Assembly: GCA_016929395.1 (NCBI GenBank)
Contig: JAFGIX010000065.1
Location: 1 to 62,768 of the forward strand
DNA length: 62,768 nt
Direction of reading: 5' to 3'
Source of the DNA: Candidatus Zymogenus saltonus
GTDB taxonomy: Bacteria > Desulfobacterota > Zymogenia > Zymogenales > Zymogenaceae
Of the stretch, positions 17,496 through 25,863 are shown piece by piece. A program made the position numbers and the translations under genes. Under the pieces are notes generated by a model. The model ran no database searches and was not told where the DNA came from. It saw only the letters and a program-made list of their open reading frames with translations. Within the stretch, counting starts at the first letter, position 1. Every line of letters starts with the position of its first letter.

Positions 17496-18074
17496 CTACC
17501 CCCCTCCCCTTCCGTAGTAGGTGATATCCGTCCTTTTGGGCAGCGCCAGGGCGACGATCGGCACCAAGACGACCGCCACGGCGGCCGATATTCCCCCCTG
17601 GGCGACGTTGAACGGAAGCTCCGCAAGGGGGGGCGCATAATCCAGCCCGTAGATGATGTACTCCGCCCCGAAATAGCCGGCGACCATCCAGGCCGCGGCC
17701 AAGGCAAAGGAAAAAGCCGAAACGATGATTCCCTTTACACTCCAGGGCTTTACCTTGAAAAATCCCAGCAGGAACCCCGCCATCAATCCCTCGATCCCTT
17801 TTATGAAAAACGTCCAGGGCGCAAAATGGATATACCCCCCGATCATGTCGGCAAGGGCCGACCCCACTCCCCCGACGATCATGCCGAAGAGAGGCCCGAA
17901 GAGCGCCGCCGCAATAAAAATAAGGGCATCGCCGAGGTTGAAATAGCCTTTCGTGGCGACAATGGGAATCCTGACCACCAACGTTGCAACGGTAACCAGC
18001 GCGGAAAGGAGCGCGAGGAGCGCGAGCGTACGGGCCGACCGAAAATCGGCCCTCATCTTACCTTCGGAACTCAT
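17496..18074 (-). CDS. ECF transporter S component
   Basis: A 192-residue membrane protein with about five or six helices, matching the PF07155-type substrate-binding (S) subunits of energy-coupling-factor transporters. Typical elements are GYFNLGDALIFIAAALFGP (near 40-58), GGVGSALADMIGGYIHFAPWTFFIKGIEGLMAG (near 67-98), and a C-terminal NVAQGGISAAVAV. Such proteins capture a vitamin such as riboflavin or hydroxymethylpyrimidine and share one EcfAAT module encoded elsewhere. No EcfA or EcfT is here and no riboswitch is visible, so the substrate is not assigned. Confidence 0.8.
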   Translation of the reverse strand: MSSEGKMRADFRSARTLALLALLSALVTVATLVVRIPIVATKGYFNLGDALIFIAAALFGPLFGMIVGGVGSALADMIGGYIHFAPWTFFIKGIEGLMAGFLLGFFKVKPWSVKGIIVSAFSFALAAAWMVAGYFGAEYIIYGLDYAPPLAELPFNVAQGGISAAVAVVLVPIVALALPKRTDITYYGRGGG

Positions 18075-18174
18075 AATATTGCCTCACCTTGTTTATAAAA
18101 AATGCCGGGAATTGATCCACTCTAACTAAAGAGAGTCCAAGAAGTGTCCATGCCCGATTCGATATAGAAGGCCG

Positions 18175-18408
18175 TCAGGCGTAACCCCTCTCCACCTCAA
18201 CCACCCTTATCGCGATAAGCCCGATGTAGAGTCCCCTCATCTCCATAAGGGGCACCACCTTTTTCATCCTTAACACCTGAATGCCCCGCTCGACCTCTCC
18301 CTTCAAGAAACAGATATCGGTGGGGCCGAAGTTCTCCAGTTCTTCCACCCTCTTCATGATTTCCCTGTGGTGGAAACCTATAAACTTCTCGACGGCATCG
18401 ATCTTCAT
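18175..18408 (-). CDS. Small protein of unknown function
   Basis: A 77-residue frame starting MKIDAVEKFIGFHHREI, with a weak GGGAAAA upstream of the ATG. It is predicted helical with no membrane segment or cysteine cluster apart from one Cys. No family was recognised. It lies 100 bp upstream of the ECF S component on the same strand, so it may share a transcript. Coding status is uncertain. Confidence 0.4.
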   Translation of the reverse strand: MKIDAVEKFIGFHHREIMKRVEELENFGPTDICFLKGEVERGIQVLRMKKVVPLMEMRGLYIGLIAIRVVEVERGYA

Positions 18409-18573
18409 TTTTCCCGACGAAATGTTCGCCCCCCCTATATATCTTTATATCATTGAAAGTAGCATAAATCAATAGATTTCTACCCTTGAAGCCCAGACGG
18501 ACATCTCTGAAAAGCCTTGAGGACACCGGCAAGCAGCTTCTATCGTTCATAAAGGGCAAGGTCAGCAAAAGAC

Positions 18574-18602
18574 TTGATAATCTGCCGACATTCTGATATT
18601 TT
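18574..18602 (+). promoter_or_regulatory. Candidate promoter of the helicase gene (leaderless)
   Basis: TTGATA (18574-18579), a 17-bp spacer and TATTTT (18597-18602). Transcription would begin at about 18609, the A of the start codon. No Shine-Dalgarno is present. Confidence 0.4.
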
Positions 18603-18608
18603 ATTTAC

Positions 18609-20603
18609 ATGAAGAAGTACACGATCAAGCGCCAGCCGATAGAGGTCGATATATCCTCGATGTCGATCGACTACGCAAAACTCCTCAATCCCGCCCAGCT
18701 CTCGGCCGTAACGTTCGGCGGCGGGCCGTCCCTCATCATTGCCGGCGCCGGGAGCGGGAAGACCAGGACCCTCGTCTACAGGGTCGCGTACCTCGTCGAG
18801 CGGGGGGTGAAGCCCGCCTCCATACTTCTTCTGACGTTTACCAGAAAGGCCGCCCAGGAGATGCTGAAGAGGGCGGCGGCGCTGACGGGAAGCGGGATAG
18901 ACTCTACCTCCGGCGGCGTCGAAGGGGGGACGTTTCACTCGTTCGCCAGCCGTACGTTGAGGGAGTTCGCCCAGGAGGTAGGATTCTCCCCCTCGTTTAC
19001 CATCTTGGACAGGAGCGATTCCGAAGACGTGATCAACCTCATCAGGGGGGGAATGGGGCTGAACGTCAGGGAGCGGCGCTTTCCGAAGAAGAAGACGATA
19101 GCGGACATCTTCTCCAAATCGATAAACAGGTCCATCCCGATGAGCGAGGTCGTGGAGACCGAGTTTCCCCACTTCGCAAAGGAGATCGATCAGCTCTACG
19201 AGCTGTTGTCGGGTTACACCGAGTACAAACAGAAACACATGCTGATGGACTACGACGACCTCCTGGTGTATCTCGCGAGGTTATTGAAAGAAAAGGAGCC
19301 GGTGGCGGCAAAGCTGAGGGGCCGCTACGCCTATATCCTCGTCGACGAGTACCAGGACACCAACAGCCTCCAGGCCGACATAGTCAAGTACCTCGCCGGG
19401 GAGAACGGAAACGTCATGGTCGTTGGGGACGACTCCCAGAGCATCTACTCCTTTCGGGGAGCGGACTTCAAGAACATCATGGACTTCCCGAAGCTGTTTC
19501 CGAAAACTAAAATAGTGAAGTTAGAGGAAAACTACAGGAGCACCCAGTCGATCCTCGATCTGGCAAACACGATAATAGACAGGGCGAGGGAGAAATACAC
19601 GAAGGTCCTCTATACGAAGAGGGAGAAGGGCGGACCGCCGGCGCTGGTACCCCTTCCGGACGAGTCTACGCAGTCGGCCTTCGTGGCGCAGAAGATATTG
19701 GAGCTGAGGGAAGAGGGAGTGGCGCTCACCGACATCGCGGTCCTCTTCAGGGCCGGCTTTCACTCCTTTGACCTCGAGATGGAGCTGAAGAGGCGGAACA
19801 TCCCCTACGTCAAGTACGGGGGATTCAAGTTCATGGAGACCGCCCACGTGAAGGACATTATGGCTCACTTGAAAATCCTGACAAACCCGAGCGACGCCGT
19901 GGGATTGGAGAGGGCGCTTCTTCTGGTGGACGGTGTGGGGCCCGCCGCCGCAAGGGAGATCTCGGAGCACGTCATTTCCGAGGGGGTTACGTCGAAGGGG
20001 CTCTCATATTTTTCGGGCGACAGGAGGTACGGGGAGGGGATAGCGAGGCTCGCTGGGGCGATCTCGACCTTGGAGGAGAGCGAGATGAGCCCCGCCGACG
20101 CCGTCTCTCACCTGATAGATTACTACACCCCAATCCTCAAGAAGAGATACGACGATTACCCGAAGCGGCTCCAGGATCTGGAACACCTCTCGGTGATCAC
20201 CGGCAAGTACAGGGACCTCGACTCCTTCATGACCGACATGGCCCTGGAGCCCCCGAGCGACAGCGTCTCCGACATCGCGAGGGAAGACCCCGATCAGGAG
20301 AGGCTTATCCTCTCCACGATCCACTCGGCAAAGGGCCTGGAGTGGCACAGCGTCTTTATCATCTGGGCCGCCGAGGGGTATTTCCCCACGTCCTACGCCG
20401 CGGACTCCGTCGAAGACCTCGAGGAGGAGCTGAGGCTCATGTACGTCGCCGCGACGAGGGCAGAGCAGAACCTCTTTATCACCTATCCCGTAAAGATTAT
20501 AACCCACAAGGGCCCCACGTACGGGAAGGCATCGAGGTTCGTTATGGACATCGATGAAGGCGTTTTGGAGACCTGGGTGGTGGAGGAGGAGTGGGACGTA
20601 TAA
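18609..20603 (+). CDS. UvrD/PcrA-type ATP-dependent DNA helicase
   Basis: A 664-residue superfamily 1A 3'-5' helicase. LNPAQLSAV is the Q-motif region, GAGSGKT is Walker A (near 47-53), VDEYQDTN is Walker B (near 245-252), then GDDSQSIYSFRGAD (motif III), ENYRSTQSI (motif IV), LSTIHSAKGLEW (motif V) and YVAATRAEQNLF (motif VI). It is shorter than UvrD (about 720), mostly at the C-terminus. Family members act in repair and in clearing stalled forks. The start at 18609 has no Shine-Dalgarno; a promoter is spaced to give a leaderless message. Confidence 0.9.
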   Translation: MKKYTIKRQPIEVDISSMSIDYAKLLNPAQLSAVTFGGGPSLIIAGAGSGKTRTLVYRVAYLVERGVKPASILLLTFTRKAAQEMLKRAAALTGSGIDSTSGGVEGGTFHSFASRTLREFAQEVGFSPSFTILDRSDSEDVINLIRGGMGLNVRERRFPKKKTIADIFSKSINRSIPMSEVVETEFPHFAKEIDQLYELLSGYTEYKQKHMLMDYDDLLVYLARLLKEKEPVAAKLRGRYAYILVDEYQDTNSLQADIVKYLAGENGNVMVVGDDSQSIYSFRGADFKNIMDFPKLFPKTKIVKLEENYRSTQSILDLANTIIDRAREKYTKVLYTKREKGGPPALVPLPDESTQSAFVAQKILELREEGVALTDIAVLFRAGFHSFDLEMELKRRNIPYVKYGGFKFMETAHVKDIMAHLKILTNPSDAVGLERALLLVDGVGPAAAREISEHVISEGVTSKGLSYFSGDRRYGEGIARLAGAISTLEESEMSPADAVSHLIDYYTPILKKRYDDYPKRLQDLEHLSVITGKYRDLDSFMTDMALEPPSDSVSDIAREDPDQERLILSTIHSAKGLEWHSVFIIWAAEGYFPTSYAADSVEDLEEELRLMYVAATRAEQNLFITYPVKIITHKGPTYGKASRFVMDIDEGVLETWVVEEEWDV

Positions 20604-20769
20604 AACCGGATATTTAATCGATTTATCTAAAGATCAAGAATCCTCTTTCAATATTTTTGTCCACCTTTCTGATATGGACAGCCAAAGATCTTTCAGTTAT
20701 GATATTTTTAAATAAATTTAGATTTGCCGCCGCTGAAAACATGAATTACGACTCTCAAGGGAGCTTATA

Positions 20770-22374
20770 ATGAAGAGAAATATCAGTAAAGAGCTGCCAA
20801 AGCTCGCCATCGCCGAGGGGCCGTTATCGACGATCAAGACCGGGGCGCTTGTCGTGGGGATCTTCTCCAACGGAGACGGCCTCTCTCAAGAGGTTAAGAT
20901 GTTAGATACCGCCCTCAACGGAAAGATCAAAAGGCTTATCGTCTCGGGAGACTTCAAAGGCAGACCGAAGGAGACGCTGACGATATATCTTGACGACCAA
21001 ACGCCTGACGGCGAGGCGGCCGACACAGGCCCGGAGAGGATCATATTGGCCGGCCTTGGGAAGAGGGAGGAAATCGACCTTGACACGATACGGGCAGTAT
21101 CCGCGGCTGCGGCTAAGGCCGCAAAATCGATCGGGGTCAAAAAGATCGCCCTTCCCTTTGACCTCGCCGCGGGCTGCAAGATCGAGGGGGCCGACGACGC
21201 CCGGATTTCCGGGGACGTCTTCATCGGGGCCGCCCTCGGCACTTACGACTACACGGCGATAAAGGGGAAAAAGAAGCTCCTCAAGATAATAAAGGACGAT
21301 CATCACGAGGAGAAAAAGGAGCATATCGACGAGATCACGGTTGTCAACTACAGGATGGATAAGGCAAACGGCTCCGAGATCGAAGAGGGGGCGACGGCCG
21401 GGATGATCATCTCCGACTCCGTCTATCTCGCAAGAGACCTCATAAACGCGCCGCCCAACCTGATGACCCCGAGGCTCCTTGCAAGAACGGCCAAGGAGGT
21501 GGCCTTCAGGTATCAGCTTATCTGCGACGTCTTCAAGGCTGATGATATTAAGAAGATGAAGATGGGGGCGTTTTTGAGCGTGGCCAGGGGATCAAAGGAA
21601 CCGCCCGCACTGATAACGATCGAGTACGTCCCGAAGGAGAAGGCTGCAAAAAACGTGGCCCTGGTCGGAAAGGGGATAACCTTCGACAGCGGGGGTCTCT
21701 CTTTAAAGAGTGCCGAGGGAATGACGGACATGAAGACTGACATGAGCGGAGCGGCGGTGGTCCTTACGACGGTCATGGCCGCGGCAAGGCTGAAGCTCAA
21801 AACGGGGGTCGTGGGAATCCTCCCGGCGACGGAGAACATGCCGGGCTCAAACGCCACAAAGCCGGGGGATGTGGTCACCGCCATGGACGAGACGACCATA
21901 GAGATATTGAACACGGACGCCGAGGGAAGGCTGATCCTGGCCGACGCCATCACCTACGCGAAGAAATACGAGCCGACTGCCATCATCGACATCGCCACCC
22001 TTACGAGCGCCGTGGTAATCGCCCTGGGCAAAAAGGTGGCCGCCATATACTCCACCGACGACGCGCTTCTGGAAAGGCTCAAGGCGGCGTCCGCCGCGTC
22101 CGGCGAGAAGCTGTGGCCCATGCCCCTCTACAAACACTACGAGGAGCAGCTCAAAAGCGACATCGCCGACATCAAAAACAGTGGCGGCAGGGAGGCCGGA
22201 TCCATCACGGCGGCAACCTTCCTGAAACACTTCGCGGGAGACTACCACCCCTGGGCCCACATAGACATCGCGGGGACGGCCCGGGCCGAAAAGGAATACG
22301 ACTGGATCGCCAATGGGGGAACCGGCTTCGGCGTCATGCTCCTTCTTAGATTTCTGGAAATGATGGGGGAATAA
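20770..22374 (+). CDS. pepA: Leucyl aminopeptidase (M17)
   Basis: A 534-residue cytosolic metallo-aminopeptidase that removes N-terminal residues from peptides. The metal and active-site motifs are present: VGKGITFDSGGLSLK (near 301-315) with the bridging Lys and Asp, and NTDAEGRLILADAI (near 378-391), the M17 signature. A Lys/Glu/His-rich insertion (near 168-185) separates the N-terminal regulatory domain from the catalytic half. AAGGGA lies 7 nt before the ATG. It follows the helicase by 166 bp, so it probably has its own promoter. Confidence 0.93.
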   Translation: MKRNISKELPKLAIAEGPLSTIKTGALVVGIFSNGDGLSQEVKMLDTALNGKIKRLIVSGDFKGRPKETLTIYLDDQTPDGEAADTGPERIILAGLGKREEIDLDTIRAVSAAAAKAAKSIGVKKIALPFDLAAGCKIEGADDARISGDVFIGAALGTYDYTAIKGKKKLLKIIKDDHHEEKKEHIDEITVVNYRMDKANGSEIEEGATAGMIISDSVYLARDLINAPPNLMTPRLLARTAKEVAFRYQLICDVFKADDIKKMKMGAFLSVARGSKEPPALITIEYVPKEKAAKNVALVGKGITFDSGGLSLKSAEGMTDMKTDMSGAAVVLTTVMAAARLKLKTGVVGILPATENMPGSNATKPGDVVTAMDETTIEILNTDAEGRLILADAITYAKKYEPTAIIDIATLTSAVVIALGKKVAAIYSTDDALLERLKAASAASGEKLWPMPLYKHYEEQLKSDIADIKNSGGREAGSITAATFLKHFAGDYHPWAHIDIAGTARAEKEYDWIANGGTGFGVMLLLRFLEMMGE

Positions 22375-22532
22375 CAGACATCTTTTTCCCCTTATGGCCG
22401 CTTTCTTTTTTTGCAGTGGTTTGTATCCATCCGTTTTCTCTATACATTTTTTACATATTCTAAATCACAGTATCAGAAGATGCCGCGGCCTGTCTTCGTT
22501 GGTTCCTTTTCCAAACAATTTCCTCTTTTGAC

Positions 22533-22561
22533 TTGACAACACCCCCTTATTTTTTTAGAAT
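22533..22561 (+). promoter_or_regulatory. Strong sigma70 promoter of the acetoacetate-CoA ligase gene
   Basis: A perfect TTGACA (22533-22538), a 17-bp spacer and TAGAAT (22556-22561), differing from consensus at one base. It is followed at once by a palindrome. Confidence 0.75.
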
Positions 22562-22566
22562 TCTAC

Positions 22567-22588
22567 ACTGATTGAGAAGTCAATCAGT
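22567..22588. promoter_or_regulatory. Operator-like palindrome at the transcription start
   Basis: ACTGATTGA and TCAATCAGT are perfect 9-bp arms around a 4-bp centre. The site covers the predicted start of transcription, 6-27 bp after the -10 box, where a bound repressor would block RNA polymerase. The form suits TetR-family repressors, which often govern acyl-CoA metabolism genes. No regulator gene is nearby. Confidence 0.65.
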
Positions 22589-22635
22589 CTTCAAAAGTCT
22601 TTTTTGTTTACTATTACTTTTTATTAGGAGATGAC

Positions 22636-24600
22636 ATGACATCTGACAAACCCCTTTGGAAGCCATCGGAAGAGAGAATCAAGGGCACCAACATGTATCG
22701 CTTTATGAACTATATCAACGAAAGATTCTCCAAAGACTTTAAAACCTACGATCCGATGTGGGAATGGTCCATCGAAAACATCCCCGACTTCTGGGAAGCG
22801 ATCTGGGACTTTATGAATATTGTGCATTCAAAAAAATACGACAAGGTCTTGGTGGACGGGGACAAGATGCCCGGGGCCAAGTGGTTCGTGGGTGCCGAGC
22901 TGAACTTCGCCGAGAACCTCCTCAGACACGCGAAGGAGGACAAGACCGCTATCATCTTCAAGGGCGAGGCCCAGGATTTGGTCCACGTCTCCTACCCGGA
23001 GCTGTACGACAAGGTGGCCCGCCTTGCAAAGGCGATGCGGGAGATGGGGATAAAGAAGGGCGACCGCGTCGCCGGCTTTATGCCCAACATGCCCGAGACG
23101 ATCATGGCGATGCTCGCCGCAACGAGCATCGGCGCCATCTGGTCGTCATCGTCCCCCGACTTCGGGATAAAGGGCGTGCTTGATCGCTTCGGACAGATCG
23201 AGCCAAAGCTCATCTTCACCGCCAACGGCTACTCCTACAACGGCAAAAAGTTCAGCTCCCTCGAAAAGATCGCCGACATCTTAAAAGACCTCCCCTCCAT
23301 CGAGAAGGTCGTCGTGGTACCCTACACCGAAGAGAACGCCGACATCAGCGGGGTCAGGAACTCGGTGCACCTGAAAGACTTTATGTCGGACGAGAAGGGC
23401 CTTAAAATCGAGTTCGAGCAGGTCCCCTTCGATCATCCACTCTACATCATGTACTCATCGGGGACGACGGGGCTTCCCAAGTGCATGGTCCAGAGCGTGG
23501 GCGGCATCCTCGTGCATCACATGAAGGAGCTCATGCTCCACTCTGACCTTAAGCCTGAGGACAGGATATTCTACTTCACCACCTGCGGATGGATGATGTG
23601 GAACTGGCTTACAACGTCGCTCGCCGTCGGCGCCACTATAATCCTCTTCGACGGCTCCCCCTTCTATCCCGATCCGGGGGCTTTATTCACGCTTGCAGAG
23701 GATGTGAAGATGACCCACTTCGGCACCAGCGCCCGCTACCTGGCCGCCGTGGAAAAAGAGGAGCTGAAGACCCAGGGCAAGTACGACCTCTCCGAATTAA
23801 GATGCATGATGTCCACGGGCTCCCCCTTAAACGAGGAGCAGTTCGACTATGTCTACAGGGATATAAAGGAAGACATGTGCCTCTCGTCCATCGCCGGCGG
23901 AACCGACCTGAACGGCTGCTTCGCCCTCGGAAACCCGATGGGGGCCGTCTACAGAAGCGAGCTCCAGTGTCGGGGACTCGCCATGGACGTTCGGGCCTTC
24001 AACTCTAATGGGAAGCCGGTCGTGGGTGAAAAGGGAGAGCTTGTCTGCATGAAACCCTTCCCGTCGATGCCCATCTACTTCTGGCGAGACGAGGACGGCT
24101 CGAAATACCACAGCGCCTACTTCGACGTATACCCGAACATCTGGCGCCACGGAGACTTCATCGAGATAACTGAGCACAACGGCGTCATCTTCTACGGCCG
24201 CTCCGACGCCACCCTCAACCCGGGCGGCGTGCGCATAGGAACCTCCGAGATATACAGCGTGGTGGAAAACATGGGCGAGATCAACGACTGCATCGTGGTG
24301 GGCCAGGACTGGAAGAACGACGTGAGGGTGATCCTCTTCGTCAAGATGGCGGAAGGGGTGGAGCTCACCGAAGAGCTGGTAAAGAAGATAAAAACCGACA
24401 TAAAGAAAAACGCAACGCCCCGCCACGTTCCGTCAAAGGTAATAGCCGTGGACGACATACCCTACACCATTAACCTCAAGAAGGTCGAGCTTGCGGTAAA
24501 GAAGGTCATCCACGGGGAAGAGGTGCTGAACAAGGACGCCCTGGGCAATCCCCAGGCCCTCGACCTCTACAAGGACATCAAGGAGCTCAAAGAGGATTAA
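22636..24600 (+). CDS. Acetoacetate-CoA ligase (acetoacetyl-CoA synthetase)
   Basis: A 654-residue adenylate-forming enzyme that activates acetoacetate to acetoacetyl-CoA using ATP. The length and N-terminus (KPLWKPSEERIKGTNMYRF) match AacS more than acetyl-CoA synthetase. YIMYSSGTTGLPKCM (near 272-286) is the ATP-binding P-loop, TTCGWMMWNW follows as in AacS, and the C-terminal PRHVPSKVIAVDDIPYTINLKKVE carries the catalytic Lys near residue 615. AGGAG precedes the ATG. A strong promoter with an operator-like palindrome lies upstream, so substrate-controlled expression is likely. Confidence 0.9.
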   Translation: MTSDKPLWKPSEERIKGTNMYRFMNYINERFSKDFKTYDPMWEWSIENIPDFWEAIWDFMNIVHSKKYDKVLVDGDKMPGAKWFVGAELNFAENLLRHAKEDKTAIIFKGEAQDLVHVSYPELYDKVARLAKAMREMGIKKGDRVAGFMPNMPETIMAMLAATSIGAIWSSSSPDFGIKGVLDRFGQIEPKLIFTANGYSYNGKKFSSLEKIADILKDLPSIEKVVVVPYTEENADISGVRNSVHLKDFMSDEKGLKIEFEQVPFDHPLYIMYSSGTTGLPKCMVQSVGGILVHHMKELMLHSDLKPEDRIFYFTTCGWMMWNWLTTSLAVGATIILFDGSPFYPDPGALFTLAEDVKMTHFGTSARYLAAVEKEELKTQGKYDLSELRCMMSTGSPLNEEQFDYVYRDIKEDMCLSSIAGGTDLNGCFALGNPMGAVYRSELQCRGLAMDVRAFNSNGKPVVGEKGELVCMKPFPSMPIYFWRDEDGSKYHSAYFDVYPNIWRHGDFIEITEHNGVIFYGRSDATLNPGGVRIGTSEIYSVVENMGEINDCIVVGQDWKNDVRVILFVKMAEGVELTEELVKKIKTDIKKNATPRHVPSKVIAVDDIPYTINLKKVELAVKKVIHGEEVLNKDALGNPQALDLYKDIKELKED

Positions 24601-24611
24601 CCTCTTTTTCG

Positions 24612-24880
24612 TGCGTAGGGGTTGGGGCCAATATTGTGAAGGGGGTTGGGCAATATGATGAGGGGGGATGAGACAATAGTGCTCAGGGGGTCGGGCAACT
24701 GGAAAGTTGGCAAATAAGGATCGGGGCAATGTTGTAAGGGTGGAGGGTGATAACATGTAGGGGATCGGGCAATATTACAGGGGGTTGGAAAACGGGAATT
24801 TGGGGAAACGGGAAAACAGCGGAATTGGCCGATGGAGGATTGGGGAGGGATGGGGGATTCGCCCCTCGACCAATATCCCC
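24612..24880 (+). repeat. G-rich degenerate array (sense strand) after acetoacetate-CoA ligase
   Basis: G-runs at 24618, 24641, 24662, 24686, about 24722, 24738, 24760 and 24780 recur every 20-24 bp with one longer step. Consensus is roughly GGGGNTCGGGCAAT plus an AT-rich tail. The array begins 18 bp after the stop codon. Two better-preserved units lie at 62725-62768. Confidence 0.75.
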
Positions 24881-24923
24881 CGCCAAATTGCAAGGAGCTT
24901 GGACATAGATCGTTTTAACGTCA

Positions 24924-24955
24924 ACGGGGGTAGATTGAAATCCATCCCCGTTTTT
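24924..24955 (+). terminator. Rho-independent terminator downstream of the G-rich array
   Basis: ACGGGG (24924-24929) pairs with CCCCGT (24946-24951), with an inner GAT/ATC pairing and a TGAA loop, followed by TTTTT. It would end the acetoacetate-CoA ligase transcript after the repeat array. Confidence 0.8.
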
Positions 24956-24963
24956 ATTATGAC

Positions 24964-25017
24964 TAAATAAAAAGGGCACGTCCCAAGCTTTCAAGCAACT
25001 TAAGTTAAGGGCGTGCC
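24964..25017 (-). terminator. Candidate terminator of the DUF35/thiolase transcript
   Basis: Minus strand GGCACG (from 25017), a 31-nt loop, CGTGCC (to 24975) and then a T-rich run (CTTTTTATTT). The long loop and the 430-bp distance from the last gene weaken the call. Confidence 0.5.
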
Positions 25018-25451
25018 TCCTTCACAAACAACCAATACGGTCTTATGTCTTGTGTGGAAAGGCTGTTTCCCCTCTCCCGCCGCGTCCTTTTTATCAGTCT
25101 TGCTTTTTTATCAACTTTGATATTCCCCCCCCTCGAATACCTTCCCCATGGGGGCATCAGGGATTGTGCGGTCAAGCTCCCGCATCCCCATTGTACACAT
25201 GGCTTATATTCTCAACTCATACACCTCGTCTCTGCTCAACCTCGGCGGACAGATCGCCTTCGGCCACCTTATCGCCTTTATATCCCTTCCTCGTCCACAG
25301 CCCCGGCATCACCCGTCAAATTGCCAAACCACTTCCTGCTACACCCACCAAGTAAAAAATCATCCGCCGTTTTTTATTGCCCCGAAGCCCCCGACCGCTA
25401 TCACCGACATCAGATCCGAATCGAGAGCTCCGGCAATCCCGTCAGGGCAAC
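25018..25451. other. Intergenic region after the DUF35 gene
   Basis: About 430 bp with scattered C-runs on the plus strand (for example at 25124-25133), so G-runs on the sense strand of the DUF35 gene. No protein-like reading frame or RNA gene was recognised. Confidence 0.4.
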
Positions 25452-25862
25452 TCAGGCCTCGAAGCTGAACAGCGGCCTTGCCATGTCCCCCGCGGAGTAT
25501 TTGTCTCCAGGGAATACCTTGACTCCCATGACTACCCGCTTTCCGATGAGGTCCATATCCACCTTGTTCGGGGCGATGTCGATAAGGTTTCCCATGATCC
25601 AGGGGCCCTCGTCGAGCTCCACCATGACAATTATATACGGGGCCTCACACTCCCTCCCCTCCGCCGCCACGTAGTTGGTGGTGAAGGTCTTGACGGAACC
25701 CTTCCCCGAGAGCTCGGTGATCTCGAGGTTGGTGCCGGTACACTCGGAGCAGACCATCTTCGGCGGGACGTTAATCGCGCCGCAGTCGCCGCATTTCAGG
25801 CCGAGAAGTTTGTTTTTCTTCAGCGCCTTGTTGAACTCCTTGAAACTCAGCTTGTATTCCAT
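25452..25862 (-). CDS. DUF35 zinc-ribbon/OB-fold protein (thiolase partner)
   Basis: A 136-residue protein with an N-terminal helix, a rubredoxin-like zinc ribbon (CGDCG and CSECTG, near 23-43) and a C-terminal OB-fold. This is the DUF35 family, whose members form complexes with SCP2-type thiolases and are thought to bind or channel acyl-CoA. It starts 1 bp after the thiolase stop, so the two proteins are almost certainly made together and act as a complex. Confidence 0.88.
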   Translation of the reverse strand: MEYKLSFKEFNKALKKNKLLGLKCGDCGAINVPPKMVCSECTGTNLEITELSGKGSVKTFTTNYVAAEGRECEAPYIIVMVELDEGPWIMGNLIDIAPNKVDMDLIGKRVVMGVKVFPGDKYSAGDMARPLFSFEA

Positions 25863-25863
25863 T

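Noticed and set aside
18075-18174. Possible vitamin riboswitch upstream of the ECF S component
   Set aside because: No conserved TPP, FMN, cobalamin or preQ1 element was seen, only a short ACTCT/AGAGT hairpin.
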